In this document: one piece after another, positions 40,228 to 48,463 of the stretch
How positions within the stretch are numbered: the first letter of the stretch is position 1
Layout: each line of letters starts with the position of its first letter
Source of the DNA: Bacteroidales bacterium UBA4788
Lineage (GTDB): Bacteria > Bacteroidota > Bacteroidia > Bacteroidales > VadinHA17
NCBI GenBank assembly: GCA_002402965.1
Contig: DHGW01000026.1
Span: forward strand, 1 to 49,402
Direction: 5' to 3'
DNA length: 49,402 bases
Program-made: the position numbers and the translations under genes
Notes under the pieces: model-generated
Database searches by the model: none
The model's input: only the letters and a program-made list of their open reading frames with translations
What the model was told of the DNA's origin: nothing

Positions 40228-42375
40228 TTATGAGTATATCCTCTTCCATGGAAGCAGCATTACAACCTTTGTTCCCGAAGCGACTCCCTTCTCAAAGAGA
40301 TCAATGATCTCATAACTTATCTGCTTCTCTTTCAGAACCTTCCTGAAATGCTCAAGGCGCTTCTCTGTCAGCCTGGTGGAGATGGATTCTTTTTTCATTA
40401 TAGGTATCTTCTCAGCTGCCATCTCCCTGCCAATGCCGTTGTCAGTGACCTCCAGCATCATCAGCCCATCCATGAGCGAGTACCGCACACCTATGCGGCC
40501 TTCATCTTTCCCGGGCAGCAGCCCATGTTCAATTGCGTTTTCAACACAGGGCTGAGCGAGCATTGGAGGAACAGACACATTCTCCGGATCAATTGATTTG
40601 TCCACATCGATGTCATAACTGAACCCGTTGTCAAACCGCAGTTGCTGGACATCCATGTAAAGCTTCAGAGTCTCAATCTCTTTTTCGAGAGGTACAAACT
40701 CCTCCCTTGAATTCTCAAGAATATTGCGCATAAGCCTCGCAATCTTTGTCAGGAAAGTATTTGCCTTTTGCGGTTTCTCAGCCATGATAAGCTCCTGGAT
40801 GGCGCAAAGCGAATTGGAGATGAAGTGCGGGTTCATCTGGGCTCTCAGCAACCTTTGCTCGAGATCGATCTGCGAATATTTTGCCCGAAGGCGCGCGTGC
40901 CTCAGGTAAAGCAGCGAAAAAACAGCCACGATAACCAGCAGCAGTCCGAGGCCGCCGAGATAGATCCTCTGCTGTTTGATCTTGTTTTCACTTATCAGTC
41001 TCTCCTGCACCCTGACGTGCTCGGCAGCATCCTGTTTCTTGTCGAAGTCATACTGGATCTCCATCCTGGTCACCTGCTGGAGGAACTGGTCATTGCTTAT
41101 GCTGTCCTTCAGCTGCATATGCTCCTTCAGAAATCGGTATGCAAGGTCGTCTCTTCCTGTCCTGCCATAGATTTCGCTCAGCAGGAGAGTTGCATCAGAG
41201 ATCACCAGGGGCATTTCCCGTTCCCTGGCGATGGACCGGGCACGGAGGGCGTTCTCAGCTGCCCGTCTGTAATTGCCGCGCGACTGCTCAATGTTTCCAA
41301 GGGTTACATAATAGGAGGGAGGCACGGTTATCTCGTTTTCAACAGCTATTTCTATTGCTTTTTCACTGTACCACAGGGCTGAGTCTCTCTGCCCCAGGTG
41401 AAGCAGCGTTGATGCGATGTTTATGCACGCATCAGCTTCCCCCGATTCCAGATTTATAATACGGTGCAGGTTAAGGCTCATCCGGTTGTAGATGAGGGCG
41501 CTGTCAAAAACACTTCTTGAATTATATATCTGGGCAATATTGTTACACATCTTGGCCATCTCCCAGAGATCGCCCCTCTTCTCAGACAGGGAGAGGTGTT
41601 TAAGGCTGTATTCGAGGGCCTTGGTGTAGTTCTTCTGGTAAAAGTAAGCCAGTCCGATGCTGCCATACGCCAACGACATGCCGGCGGTGTCGCTCTTCAT
41701 CTCCCACAGACGCAATGCTTCGAAGTAGGCATCAATGGCCTGGCTGATGAGAGCCATCTCCTTGTAAACGTTTCCCAGGTTATTCATGGCATCAGCCAGA
41801 GGTAAGGTATCCTTTACCTCTCTTGCAGCAGCAATGGCCCTTTCGATGTAACCTTTGGCCTTTCTGAGGTCTTTCTCCTGTCTCGCAAGGTAGGCAAGAA
41901 CGTTAAGGCTGTTGATCACACCCCGGTGGTCACCGGCCTTTTCGAAACATTCAAGAGCCTGTTGTCCATACTTTTCTGATGTTACAAAATCGCTTCTGAA
42001 GCTGTAAACATATGCGAGTCCGTAACTTGCCCTGCCTTGCCCGGAGAAATCCCCGGTTTCTTCATAGATTTTCAGAGCAAGTTCATTATAGAACTGTGCG
42101 CTGTCACCCTGGTTGTATTTTGCCAGGTAGGCCATGCCCAGTGAAAGTGATGCATCAGCCATACCTTTTTTATAGGATATAATCTGAGAAGCCGCCAGGG
42201 CCTGGCGTGAGATTATAACTGAGACATCCGGATTTTTTCGTGCGATGCTATAGGCTTCCCTGGTGGACCGGTTGATTGCCGAAGTATCAGCAGTCACCTG
42301 TGCCCTGAGGTCATCTGACTGCTGTAGCAGGAGCAGCAGAACAAAAATAAGGTTGAATTGTATCCCGGCAGTCAT
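40228..42375 (-). CDS. LytS-type sensor histidine kinase with TPR sensor region
   Basis: The 715-residue protein begins with a signal sequence. The periplasmic region (about 35-460) consists of tetratricopeptide repeats with typical A/G-Y-A/ALEYSLKHLSL-like helices. One transmembrane helix (about 472-491) follows. The kinase core is of the His_kinase (LytS/YehU) type: MNPHFISNSL with His517 as phosphoacceptor, then PPMLAQPCVENAIEHG (N box) and TDNGIG (G box). Partner of the LytTR regulator 12 bp downstream. What the TPR domain senses is unknown. Confidence 0.95.
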   Translation of the reverse strand: MTAGIQFNLIFVLLLLLQQSDDLRAQVTADTSAINRSTREAYSIARKNPDVSVIISRQALAASQIISYKKGMADASLSLGMAYLAKYNQGDSAQFYNELALKIYEETGDFSGQGRASYGLAYVYSFRSDFVTSEKYGQQALECFEKAGDHRGVINSLNVLAYLARQEKDLRKAKGYIERAIAAAREVKDTLPLADAMNNLGNVYKEMALISQAIDAYFEALRLWEMKSDTAGMSLAYGSIGLAYFYQKNYTKALEYSLKHLSLSEKRGDLWEMAKMCNNIAQIYNSRSVFDSALIYNRMSLNLHRIINLESGEADACINIASTLLHLGQRDSALWYSEKAIEIAVENEITVPPSYYVTLGNIEQSRGNYRRAAENALRARSIAREREMPLVISDATLLLSEIYGRTGRDDLAYRFLKEHMQLKDSISNDQFLQQVTRMEIQYDFDKKQDAAEHVRVQERLISENKIKQQRIYLGGLGLLLVIVAVFSLLYLRHARLRAKYSQIDLEQRLLRAQMNPHFISNSLCAIQELIMAEKPQKANTFLTKIARLMRNILENSREEFVPLEKEIETLKLYMDVQQLRFDNGFSYDIDVDKSIDPENVSVPPMLAQPCVENAIEHGLLPGKDEGRIGVRYSLMDGLMMLEVTDNGIGREMAAEKIPIMKKESISTRLTEKRLEHFRKVLKEKQISYEIIDLFEKGVASGTKVVMLLPWKRIYS

Positions 42376-42378
42376 GGG

Positions 42379-42402
42379 TCTCTGACCTTAGAGGATCAGA
42401 GA
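42379..42402. repeat. Inverted repeat upstream of the kinase start
   Basis: TCTCTGA (42379-42385) and TCAGAGA (42396-42402) form a 7-bp perfect inverted repeat with a 10-nt spacer, only 3 bp upstream of the kinase start codon at 42375 (minus strand). It may fold in the mRNA leader near the ribosome site or bind a regulator. Confidence 0.4.
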
Positions 42403-42438
42403 ACTAATTTCGTAAAAATAATCGTCAGGATAACTGAT

Positions 42439-43158
42439 TCAGAGCGAAATAATATCTGTTCTCAGGTTCAGTGCGTCAACCTGCAGGAGACGACCGGACA
42501 GCACATCACCGGCCCCGGTTATAATCTTGATCACCTCGCAGGCTTGTACAGCTCCGATAATGCCTGGGAGAGGGCCAATCACCCCGGGAGGAACGTTTTT
42601 GTCTGCTGATGCCAGATGCATCTCTTCAGGATAGAGATCCCTGTAAGAGGGGCCGCCCCTTAAGTTAAGCACAGAGGCCTGGCCCATGAACTCACTCACG
42701 GCACCATAGACCATTGGTTTGCCGGCCCTGAGAGTTGCATCGTTGAGTACATACCGCGTTGAGTAGTTGTCGCAGCAGTCAACCGCAATGTCATATTCTG
42801 CCAGGATCCTGTCGGCGTTCTCTTCAGTGAACCTTACCGGGTATGGAATGGCTGTTATATGTGGATTGATGTGCCGGAGTTTTCCGGCAGCAGCTTCAGC
42901 CTTTGGCCTTGTCACATCATCAGTCACATAAAGTATCTGTCTCTGGAGGTTGCCCGTGCTGACCTCGTCGGAGTCAACGATGCCGATTCTGCCTACCCCG
43001 GCGGCAGCAAGGTACATCAGTACAGGTGACCCGAGGCCGCCGGCGCCGATAACCAGTACCGATGCCTTTTTCAGTAACCCCTGACCGCTCTCGCCTATCC
43101 CGGGAACAATAAGCTGCCTGTGGTAGCGCGTCTTTTCTTCATTCGTCAGTGGGCTCAT
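42439..43158 (-). CDS. MoeB/ThiF family adenylyltransferase
   Basis: The 239-residue protein activates the C-terminus of a small ubiquitin-like sulfur carrier (MoaD or ThiS type) by adenylation. The nucleotide motif VLVIGAGGLGSPVLMYLAAAGVG-like segment (about 34-57), the STGNLQRQ motif and DCCDNYSTRY are all present. The Zn-binding cysteine pairs of MoeB are missing: the usual CYRC position is SYRD and the later C-x-x-(A/G) site is replaced by ADKNVPPG. Such zinc-free versions occur in the family. No moaD, thiS or other pathway gene is adjacent, so molybdopterin versus thiamine use cannot be decided. Confidence 0.88.
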   Translation of the reverse strand: MSPLTNEEKTRYHRQLIVPGIGESGQGLLKKASVLVIGAGGLGSPVLMYLAAAGVGRIGIVDSDEVSTGNLQRQILYVTDDVTRPKAEAAAGKLRHINPHITAIPYPVRFTEENADRILAEYDIAVDCCDNYSTRYVLNDATLRAGKPMVYGAVSEFMGQASVLNLRGGPSYRDLYPEEMHLASADKNVPPGVIGPLPGIIGAVQACEVIKIITGAGDVLSGRLLQVDALNLRTDIISL

Positions 43159-43181
43159 ATCTTCAGGATTAATTGACTGCC

Positions 43182-43799
43182 TCAGTCTGAATACGTCATG
43201 ATGGTCTCCATCTGTCTCCTGATCAGTTCAAACAGCTGTGGAGTATTTCTCTCAAGGGACAGCTCGGGGAGGTTTTCAAACTCGAAAAATCCGGCCCCGG
43301 TGGTCTCATTGCTGTCGCACAATTCGCCGTCAACCAGGTCGCAGAGCATAACTATCTTGTAAAAATGATACGGAAGGGGAGGGAAACCGTGTCTGTCGGT
43401 GTCGACCAGAGCCAGCACCCTGTTGAACCGCACGTTAAGGCCTGTCTCTTCACGAACCTCCTTCACTGCCACCTCGGAAGGGGAGTAGTTGATATCTGCA
43501 AATCCGCCCGGCATTGAATGTCTGCCATCAACCCTTTCCCTAACCATCAGTATTTTTCCCTCCTTTATCACCACCGATCTGACATCCACCTTCGGGGTCT
43601 GGAATCCGGTCTCGTTGGTAAAAAGATCATGTATCCTGGAGGGCTCGGTGTCACTGACGGCACTGGCAAGGTCCACGCTCAGGTTGCGAAGCTCCTCGTA
43701 CCGTTCCCTGTCAAAATCATTTTCGGCAAAGTGAAGCCCTGACTGTGATATGGCCTGAATTCTGCGTGCTATCTTGAGTATCTTGTTTTCTGTCATCAT
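43182..43799 (-). CDS. NUDIX hydrolase with N-terminal helical domain
   Basis: The 205-residue protein (start ATG 43799, or the next codon ATG 43796) has an N-terminal helical domain (about 1-65, RRIQAISQSGLHFAENDFDR) of the kind attached to a subgroup of NUDIX hydrolases that hydrolyse nucleotide-sugar or ADP-ribose-like compounds. The NUDIX box is GGFADINYSPSEVAVKEV followed by REETG; the first Glu of the canonical Gx5E part is a Tyr, but the catalytic REETG is intact. It probably cleaves a nucleoside diphosphate linked to another moiety. It is 23 bp upstream of the MoeB/ThiF-like gene. Confidence 0.88.
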   Translation of the reverse strand: MMTENKILKIARRIQAISQSGLHFAENDFDRERYEELRNLSVDLASAVSDTEPSRIHDLFTNETGFQTPKVDVRSVVIKEGKILMVRERVDGRHSMPGGFADINYSPSEVAVKEVREETGLNVRFNRVLALVDTDRHGFPPLPYHFYKIVMLCDLVDGELCDSNETTGAGFFEFENLPELSLERNTPQLFELIRRQMETIMTYSD

Positions 43800-43942
43800 G
43801 TAGCCTCAATGCAGATGCTAACTTATTAAAAAAACTGCACAGTGCCTGGGTTTGGCCGATAGCCTGCACTCAAATTTTTCATACAAAAGAAAATTCCACG
43901 TACAGTCGAAGATACCAAGCAACCGGGGAATACTGTTGCAGA

Positions 43943-44638
43943 TCAATCAGCCCATATACACCTGATTGTCATGCCGTTGACTTTTGGAACGGGGAAGTTC
44001 CTGGCCATATAGGCATTGGAAAAGACTGTGATCCAATATGGGAGCTTGTCTGCCTCTGATGATGAGCTCCACCAAATTGCAACTTCTGCATTCTGATAAA
44101 AAAGTCCTGTCGGGCCTCTGAAGCCGGCAGGCAGTGCGGTGAATCCGCTTGAGTTTGTGGCGCCTTCATTAGGAGTCTTCCACAATGAAGTTCCTGTCTG
44201 TTTTATGTGACCTCCTGCAACGCTCTGGCCACCAAGAAAATCCATCAATTCAGTCCAGTCATCATCTGTCGGAACCCGCCAGCCCGCCGGGCATAGTTTA
44301 CCTGTCTCCACCGCAAATCCATTATAGAGCTTTCCGTAGGTTGCACCTGCTGAGGCAGAATTGTTATATTCAGACCATGCACCTGATGTCAGAGCAGCCC
44401 ATTCAGAAGTGCCTGTAACATTTTGTATTTCAGTTCCGTCACTGTAATGGGTGACCTTCAGGTTTTCCTTCATCCAGCCCTGTTTACCGATGATGACGAC
44501 ATTGTAAACATTTCCGTCAACATCTGTTACATTTAAAGGTATTTCCGGATCTTCGGCCTGCCTGCAACCGGAAACGAAAACAACAATAAACAGCAGCATC
44601 AGGGCTGTCTTTAGCGGGGTTAATTTGGAATTATTCAT
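43943..44638 (-). CDS. FISUMP-domain lipoprotein
   Basis: ATG 44638 gives 231 residues; in-frame upstream codons do not add a signal. The lipobox FVSGC puts the lipidated Cys at 25. The remainder matches the Fibrobacter succinogenes major paralogous domain: VYNVVIIGKQGWMKENLKVT, then YGKLYNGFAV, KLCPAGWRVPTDDDW and a terminal NGMTIRCI. FISUMP proteins are abundant surface lipoproteins of unknown function in Fibrobacteres and Bacteroidota. It is divergent from the serpin gene. Confidence 0.92.
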   Translation of the reverse strand: MNNSKLTPLKTALMLLFIVVFVSGCRQAEDPEIPLNVTDVDGNVYNVVIIGKQGWMKENLKVTHYSDGTEIQNVTGTSEWAALTSGAWSEYNNSASAGATYGKLYNGFAVETGKLCPAGWRVPTDDDWTELMDFLGGQSVAGGHIKQTGTSLWKTPNEGATNSSGFTALPAGFRGPTGLFYQNAEVAIWWSSSSEADKLPYWITVFSNAYMARNFPVPKVNGMTIRCIWAD

Positions 44639-44784
44639 AGTGGTTAATTGAGTACAGGAATAAAAGGGTATGATCATCAATTCACAAACAGACTACAGGA
44701 AACGGCATCTGTCAGGGTGGGTCTTCCGGTAGAAGTACAGGGAAGAAAACTCTCATAAGGTACAGACCTGTTGGGTTAACAAGA

Positions 44785-44799
44785 TTCCTAAATTAGGAA
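44785..44799. promoter_or_regulatory. 15-bp palindrome upstream of serpin gene
   Basis: TTCCTAA-A-TTAGGAA is a perfect 7-bp inverted repeat with a 1-nt spacer, lying between the divergent FISUMP lipoprotein (start 44638) and serpin (start 44859) genes. Such compact dyads are typical operator shapes. I cannot name the regulator. Confidence 0.5.
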
Positions 44800-44858
44800 A
44801 AATACAGGATTGCGGTACAAAATTTGATATAAAATGTTGTTACCTTAACGGGATAAAT

Positions 44859-46118
44859 ATGAAAAATATCTTTTTCAGCACAGCAGTTTTAGTTGTATCA
44901 GTTACAACCGGACAGATGACATCATGTGAGAAACAACCGTCACAAGCTCTCCCGGCAGACCCGGTGGAGATAGAGCTTACTTTGAAGCAGAAGGAGGTTG
45001 TTGCCTCGGCGAACAGATTTGCCTTTGATCTTTTTAAACCGGTTGTGTCCGGGGAGACCACCGGTAAAAACATTATGATCTCACCGTTCAGCGTAACCAG
45101 CGCCCTGTCGATGACTCTCAACGGAGCTGCTGACGGCACGTTTGACGCCGTGAAATCGGCTCTCCGGTATGACGGCATGAGCCTGAAAGAGATCAATGAT
45201 ACCTACCGGAAGCTCGTAACCGAGATGATCCCTGTTGACGAGAGGGTAGTGATGGAGATAGCAAATTCCGTCTGGGCTGAGAATAAATTTCCGGTTAAGA
45301 AGGAATTTATTGATGCACTGAAGGAGTGGTACAAGGCCGAGGCGAGAAATTTCGACGTTACTGATCCCCGTTCGGTTGATATCATCAACGGGTGGATTGA
45401 GGATAAGACACACGACAGGATTCAGAAAATGATCGCTCAGCTGGACCCTGATCTCGCCATGCTGCTTATAAATGCTGTCTATTTTAACGGGAAGTGGAAG
45501 CATCAGTTTGACAGCAGGAATACGGCTGACCGGGCATTTTACGTCACCCCGGGCAACCCGGTCAATGTGCCGATGATGTACCAGAAACAGAAATTCGCAG
45601 TTGCCGATGCCTGGAAAGTAAGGCTGGTGGAGCTTCCATACGGGCAGGGGAACTATTCGATGGTGGTGGCGTTGCCTGATGAAGGGGTTTCAGCCGCAGA
45701 GATTGCCGCCGGGCTCGATTCGGATAAGTGGGAGCAGTGGATGGCTTCTCTCTCTTACGGGGAGACGGAGGTGGAGCTCTATATGCCGAAGTTCAAATAT
45801 GAATACAAGCGTAGACTGAATGATGACTTGATCGGGCTGGGGATGGGTCCGGCTTTTGATCCCTCCACCGCTGACTTCAGCAGGATAAGTGATGTTGAAG
45901 TATTCATCTCCTTCGTGCTGCACCAGACATTTATTGAAAATAAGGAGGAGGGTACCGAAGCTGCCGCGGCAACCGTGGTGGGATTCACGCGCACCTCGCT
46001 GCCACCCGAGCCGGAGAAAATCAACATCAACCGTCCGTTCCTTTATTTTATCAGGGAGACAACCACCGGTACAATCGTCTTTATGGGGCTGGTTAGTGAC
46101 CCTGCTTCTAAGGTCTGA
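44859..46118 (+). CDS. Secreted serpin, miropin-like reactive loop
   Basis: The 419-residue protein has an N-terminal signal with a possible lipidated Cys23 (MTSC). The rest is a full-length serpin: ISPFSVTSALSMTLNGA, INAVYFNGKWKHQFD, and the reactive-loop hinge EEGTEAAAATVVGF (363-376), with small residues at P12-P9 as needed for inhibitors. Aligned by length with alpha-1-antitrypsin, P1 is Thr379 and P1' Ser380, with Arg378 at P2. This resembles miropin of Tannerella (Lys-Thr-Ser), which inhibits several protease classes by using neighbouring bonds. It probably protects the cell against host or self proteases. The terminal Pro-Phe-Leu-Tyr-Phe block is the usual serpin signature region. Confidence 0.93.
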   Translation: MKNIFFSTAVLVVSVTTGQMTSCEKQPSQALPADPVEIELTLKQKEVVASANRFAFDLFKPVVSGETTGKNIMISPFSVTSALSMTLNGAADGTFDAVKSALRYDGMSLKEINDTYRKLVTEMIPVDERVVMEIANSVWAENKFPVKKEFIDALKEWYKAEARNFDVTDPRSVDIINGWIEDKTHDRIQKMIAQLDPDLAMLLINAVYFNGKWKHQFDSRNTADRAFYVTPGNPVNVPMMYQKQKFAVADAWKVRLVELPYGQGNYSMVVALPDEGVSAAEIAAGLDSDKWEQWMASLSYGETEVELYMPKFKYEYKRRLNDDLIGLGMGPAFDPSTADFSRISDVEVFISFVLHQTFIENKEEGTEAAAATVVGFTRTSLPPEPEKININRPFLYFIRETTTGTIVFMGLVSDPASKV

Positions 46119-46120
46119 GG

Positions 46121-46198
46121 GTCTAAAGGGCCCCGACACTTTGTGTGCGGGGTTTAGACTTCTTCTTAGAAGCCTCAATCTGAAGGTCGGTCGGTTCG
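46121..46198. repeat. Modular intergenic repeat copy 2, hairpin after serpin gene
   Basis: Immediately after the serpin stop (46118) a long hairpin forms: GTCTAAA (46121-46127) pairs with TTTAGAC (46153-46159), and inside it CCCCGACAC pairs with GTGTGCGGGG around a TTT loop (one bulged G). T-rich sequence follows (TTCTTCTT), so it may end serpin transcription. Blocks GACACTTTGTGTGCG (46135-46149), CTCAATCTGAAGGTC (46174-46187) and GGTCGGTTCG (46189-46198) recur at 39301-39405 in another order. Confidence 0.6.
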
Positions 46199-46278
46199 CT
46201 CCGTCATGCAGTCTTGCTGTCCTGTGGTCCTGCAGCTGTTTGTGACTGCTGACTGCCGACTGCACTACTGCCTGTCGT

Positions 46279-46983
46279 TCAGTTTCTGACCGAGAAATAG
46301 CTTGCCAGCTCTGCCATGGCCTGGCCGTTATTCTGAAGATCCCGTATAATGATACCTTTTTCAATGATGGCTATGCGGGTGCAAATCTCGGTAACGTGAT
46401 TCAGGTCATGACTGGAGATAATCATTGTTGCACCTGTTCTCCTGTTATAGTCTGAAAGCATGCGCTTCAGAAGTATCTGAGAGGTGGGGTCGAGGCTGTT
46501 GAAAGGCTCGTCGAGGATCACAACCCCGGGTTCGGTGATCAGTGCTGATGCTATCCCGATTTTCTGCTTGTTTCCCTTGGAAAAATCCCGGATATACTTC
46601 CTGCTCTGGCCCAGTACTTCACCATTGAAGAAATCGCTGAATTCTGCCAGCCTCCTGTTGAGTTCCTCTTTGTTTATACGGTATTCCTCCGCAATGAAGC
46701 CAAAGAACTCCTCGGGGGTAAGGTAATCAATCAGGAATCCTTCGTCGAGGTACGATGCCGTATACTCTTTCCACTCTTCTGTTTTTGCCACAATGTGATC
46801 TCCTGAACGTACTTCGCCTTTTTCGGCCCTGATGAGGTCAAGCAGCAACCGCAGGAGAGTTGTCTTCCCGGCTCCGTTGTTGCCCACCAGTCCGAAGATC
46901 TCTCCATTGTTGACAGTAAGATCGCTGATATTCAGGACTGTCTTTTTATTGTAGGTTTTGATGATGTTTGTAACCTTGATCAT
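46279..46983 (-). CDS. ABC transporter ATP-binding protein
   Basis: The 234-residue protein has the complete ATPase set: Walker A GNNGAGKTT (34-42), signature FSKGNKQKI in place of LSGGQ, Walker B VVILDEPFNSLD and the switch His in SSHDLNHV. The divergent signature and the layout fit the NatA/ABC-2 exporter group. Its partner should be the DUF5687 membrane protein encoded upstream, which is disrupted here. The 11-bp gap suggests a former operon. Confidence 0.93.
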   Translation of the reverse strand: MIKVTNIIKTYNKKTVLNISDLTVNNGEIFGLVGNNGAGKTTLLRLLLDLIRAEKGEVRSGDHIVAKTEEWKEYTASYLDEGFLIDYLTPEEFFGFIAEEYRINKEELNRRLAEFSDFFNGEVLGQSRKYIRDFSKGNKQKIGIASALITEPGVVILDEPFNSLDPTSQILLKRMLSDYNRRTGATMIISSHDLNHVTEICTRIAIIEKGIIIRDLQNNGQAMAELASYFSVRN

Positions 46984-46994
46984 GGTATGGCGGA

Positions 46995-48290
46995 TTATGC
47001 GGATAATTTGCGGTATCCCTCGAGGGATTTGTATTTACGGTGCATGAAAGTGCCAGCGATGAACTTTTTGAGCCACCAGTTGCTGAATGCGATAAAGATG
47101 ATTCCAAGGAAGGACAGTATGACAACGGCCGTGTTTTCATCTGCTGCCAGAGACAACAGCTTATATATTCCAACCGGAACCAGGACAAACAGGAAAGTCA
47201 TGACGAACTGGCTTCCTTTCATTCCCTGGTAATTCATGAAAGTACCGGCGTCCAGATCGATCCTGGCATCATTAAGTGTTGCCAGCACCATTGTAAGAAG
47301 ACTGTTGGGTCCGGGGTTGAAGAGCATAAGGGCAGCCAGGAGGAACAGACTCATCTTGCCCGAGATGGTGACCACCACGGCAATTGGTACGAATGCAATC
47401 AGGGTGACGAGCACCTGCAGGTAGTACTTGGCTCTGACATAAGCTATGAAATCGTTTTTTCTTGCCATAATGCCGTCGAAGAAGGCGCTTTCCCAGCTGA
47501 AAATCAACTGTCCGTATGACATCGCGCCCAGCCCGAGGAACATGGTTGTAATGAAAATTGTGAATAATCCACCCGGTGTCTCATCCATAAACAGGAAGTA
47601 GATTACGGCTTACACCAGGAAGAAGGGCACCATAAGCATGGTGTTTCTTGAGCGTTTGTTGTGAAGAAGCATTGATAACTCAAGCGACATATACCTGCCG
47701 CTATCCCCCAGCCGGCTGAACCTTCCGGAGAAAGAGGCCCCTTTTGATCTCAGCCTGTAGCGTGTGCCTGCCAGGTCTACCCGAAGGTACCTGTGAAGCA
47801 ACCAGTGAATCGTCCGGATGGCGGCAACAATCATTCCGACTACAACCAGGGAGGGCACAGGACGCCCTTCTGCCAGAGCATAGCCAAGAGCACGGGACGG
47901 TTCCTTAATTGAACCTTCCAGGCTGGTTGCCAGTGCAACTACTGCAGCTACTCCCACGGGGATGATCCAGTAAACGGAATTGATCCTCGTGAGCAACCCG
48001 GTTAGCAGTCCCAGCAGGTTATTAAGCATGATGCGCAGGAGGCAGCCTGTAAGAAAATTCAGAGCGGTTGCGGCTCCCTTTGAGGGGCCCAGAACCAACA
48101 CTGAAAAGGGAATGAGTATGAATAACGGGAGTATATTGAAAATACTGTAACTGCTTCTGACAAGAAGATGATTCACAAGTTTCTTCCTCCTTATGCGGAA
48201 TCGCAGGTAGGGAATCACTTCGAGTGACGGTATCTGCTGCAGAAGGCACCTTATTAAATAGTCGGCAGCGAGATAGTAAAGAATCCACAT
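46995..48290 (-). pseudogene. DUF5687 ABC permease, broken by in-frame stop and N-terminal truncation
   Basis: Two frames, 47610-48290 and 46995-47588, lie in the same phase and read as one membrane protein interrupted by TAA at 47610-47612. The sequence across it is continuous and hydrophobic: VPFFLV, stop, AVIYFLFMDETPGG. The composite matches the multi-span DUF5687 family (permease partner of an ABC ATPase in Bacteroidota), with LYYLAADYLIRCLLQQIP near the start. Homologues begin with a further stretch of about 70 residues before this point. Here only a short open stretch lies upstream (to a TAG near 48360), and the next gene starts at 48464, so the 5' end seems lost. Nonsense mutation plus truncation make a pseudogene the best reading; a sequencing error at 47610 would not restore the N-terminus. 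Confidence 0.75.
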
Positions 48291-48463
48291 AAAGAATTTG
48301 CCGGCTGCCTCGCCTCCTTCGCGTGCAAGAACTTCACCCGTCTTCCTTTCAGGAATCTAATTTACTAAATTGCAGTAAAGTGGCTCACGTAAATCACGAT
48401 AATTTCAGGTGACGCCCCGGAATTCTCATTGTCATTCCGGCAAAAACCGATTACTTTACACGT

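Noticed and set aside
47586..47612. Recoding or selenocysteine/pyrrolysine type readthrough of the DUF5687 stop
   Set aside because: The stop is TAA, not TGA or TAG, no recoding element is evident, and the gene is also 5'-truncated.
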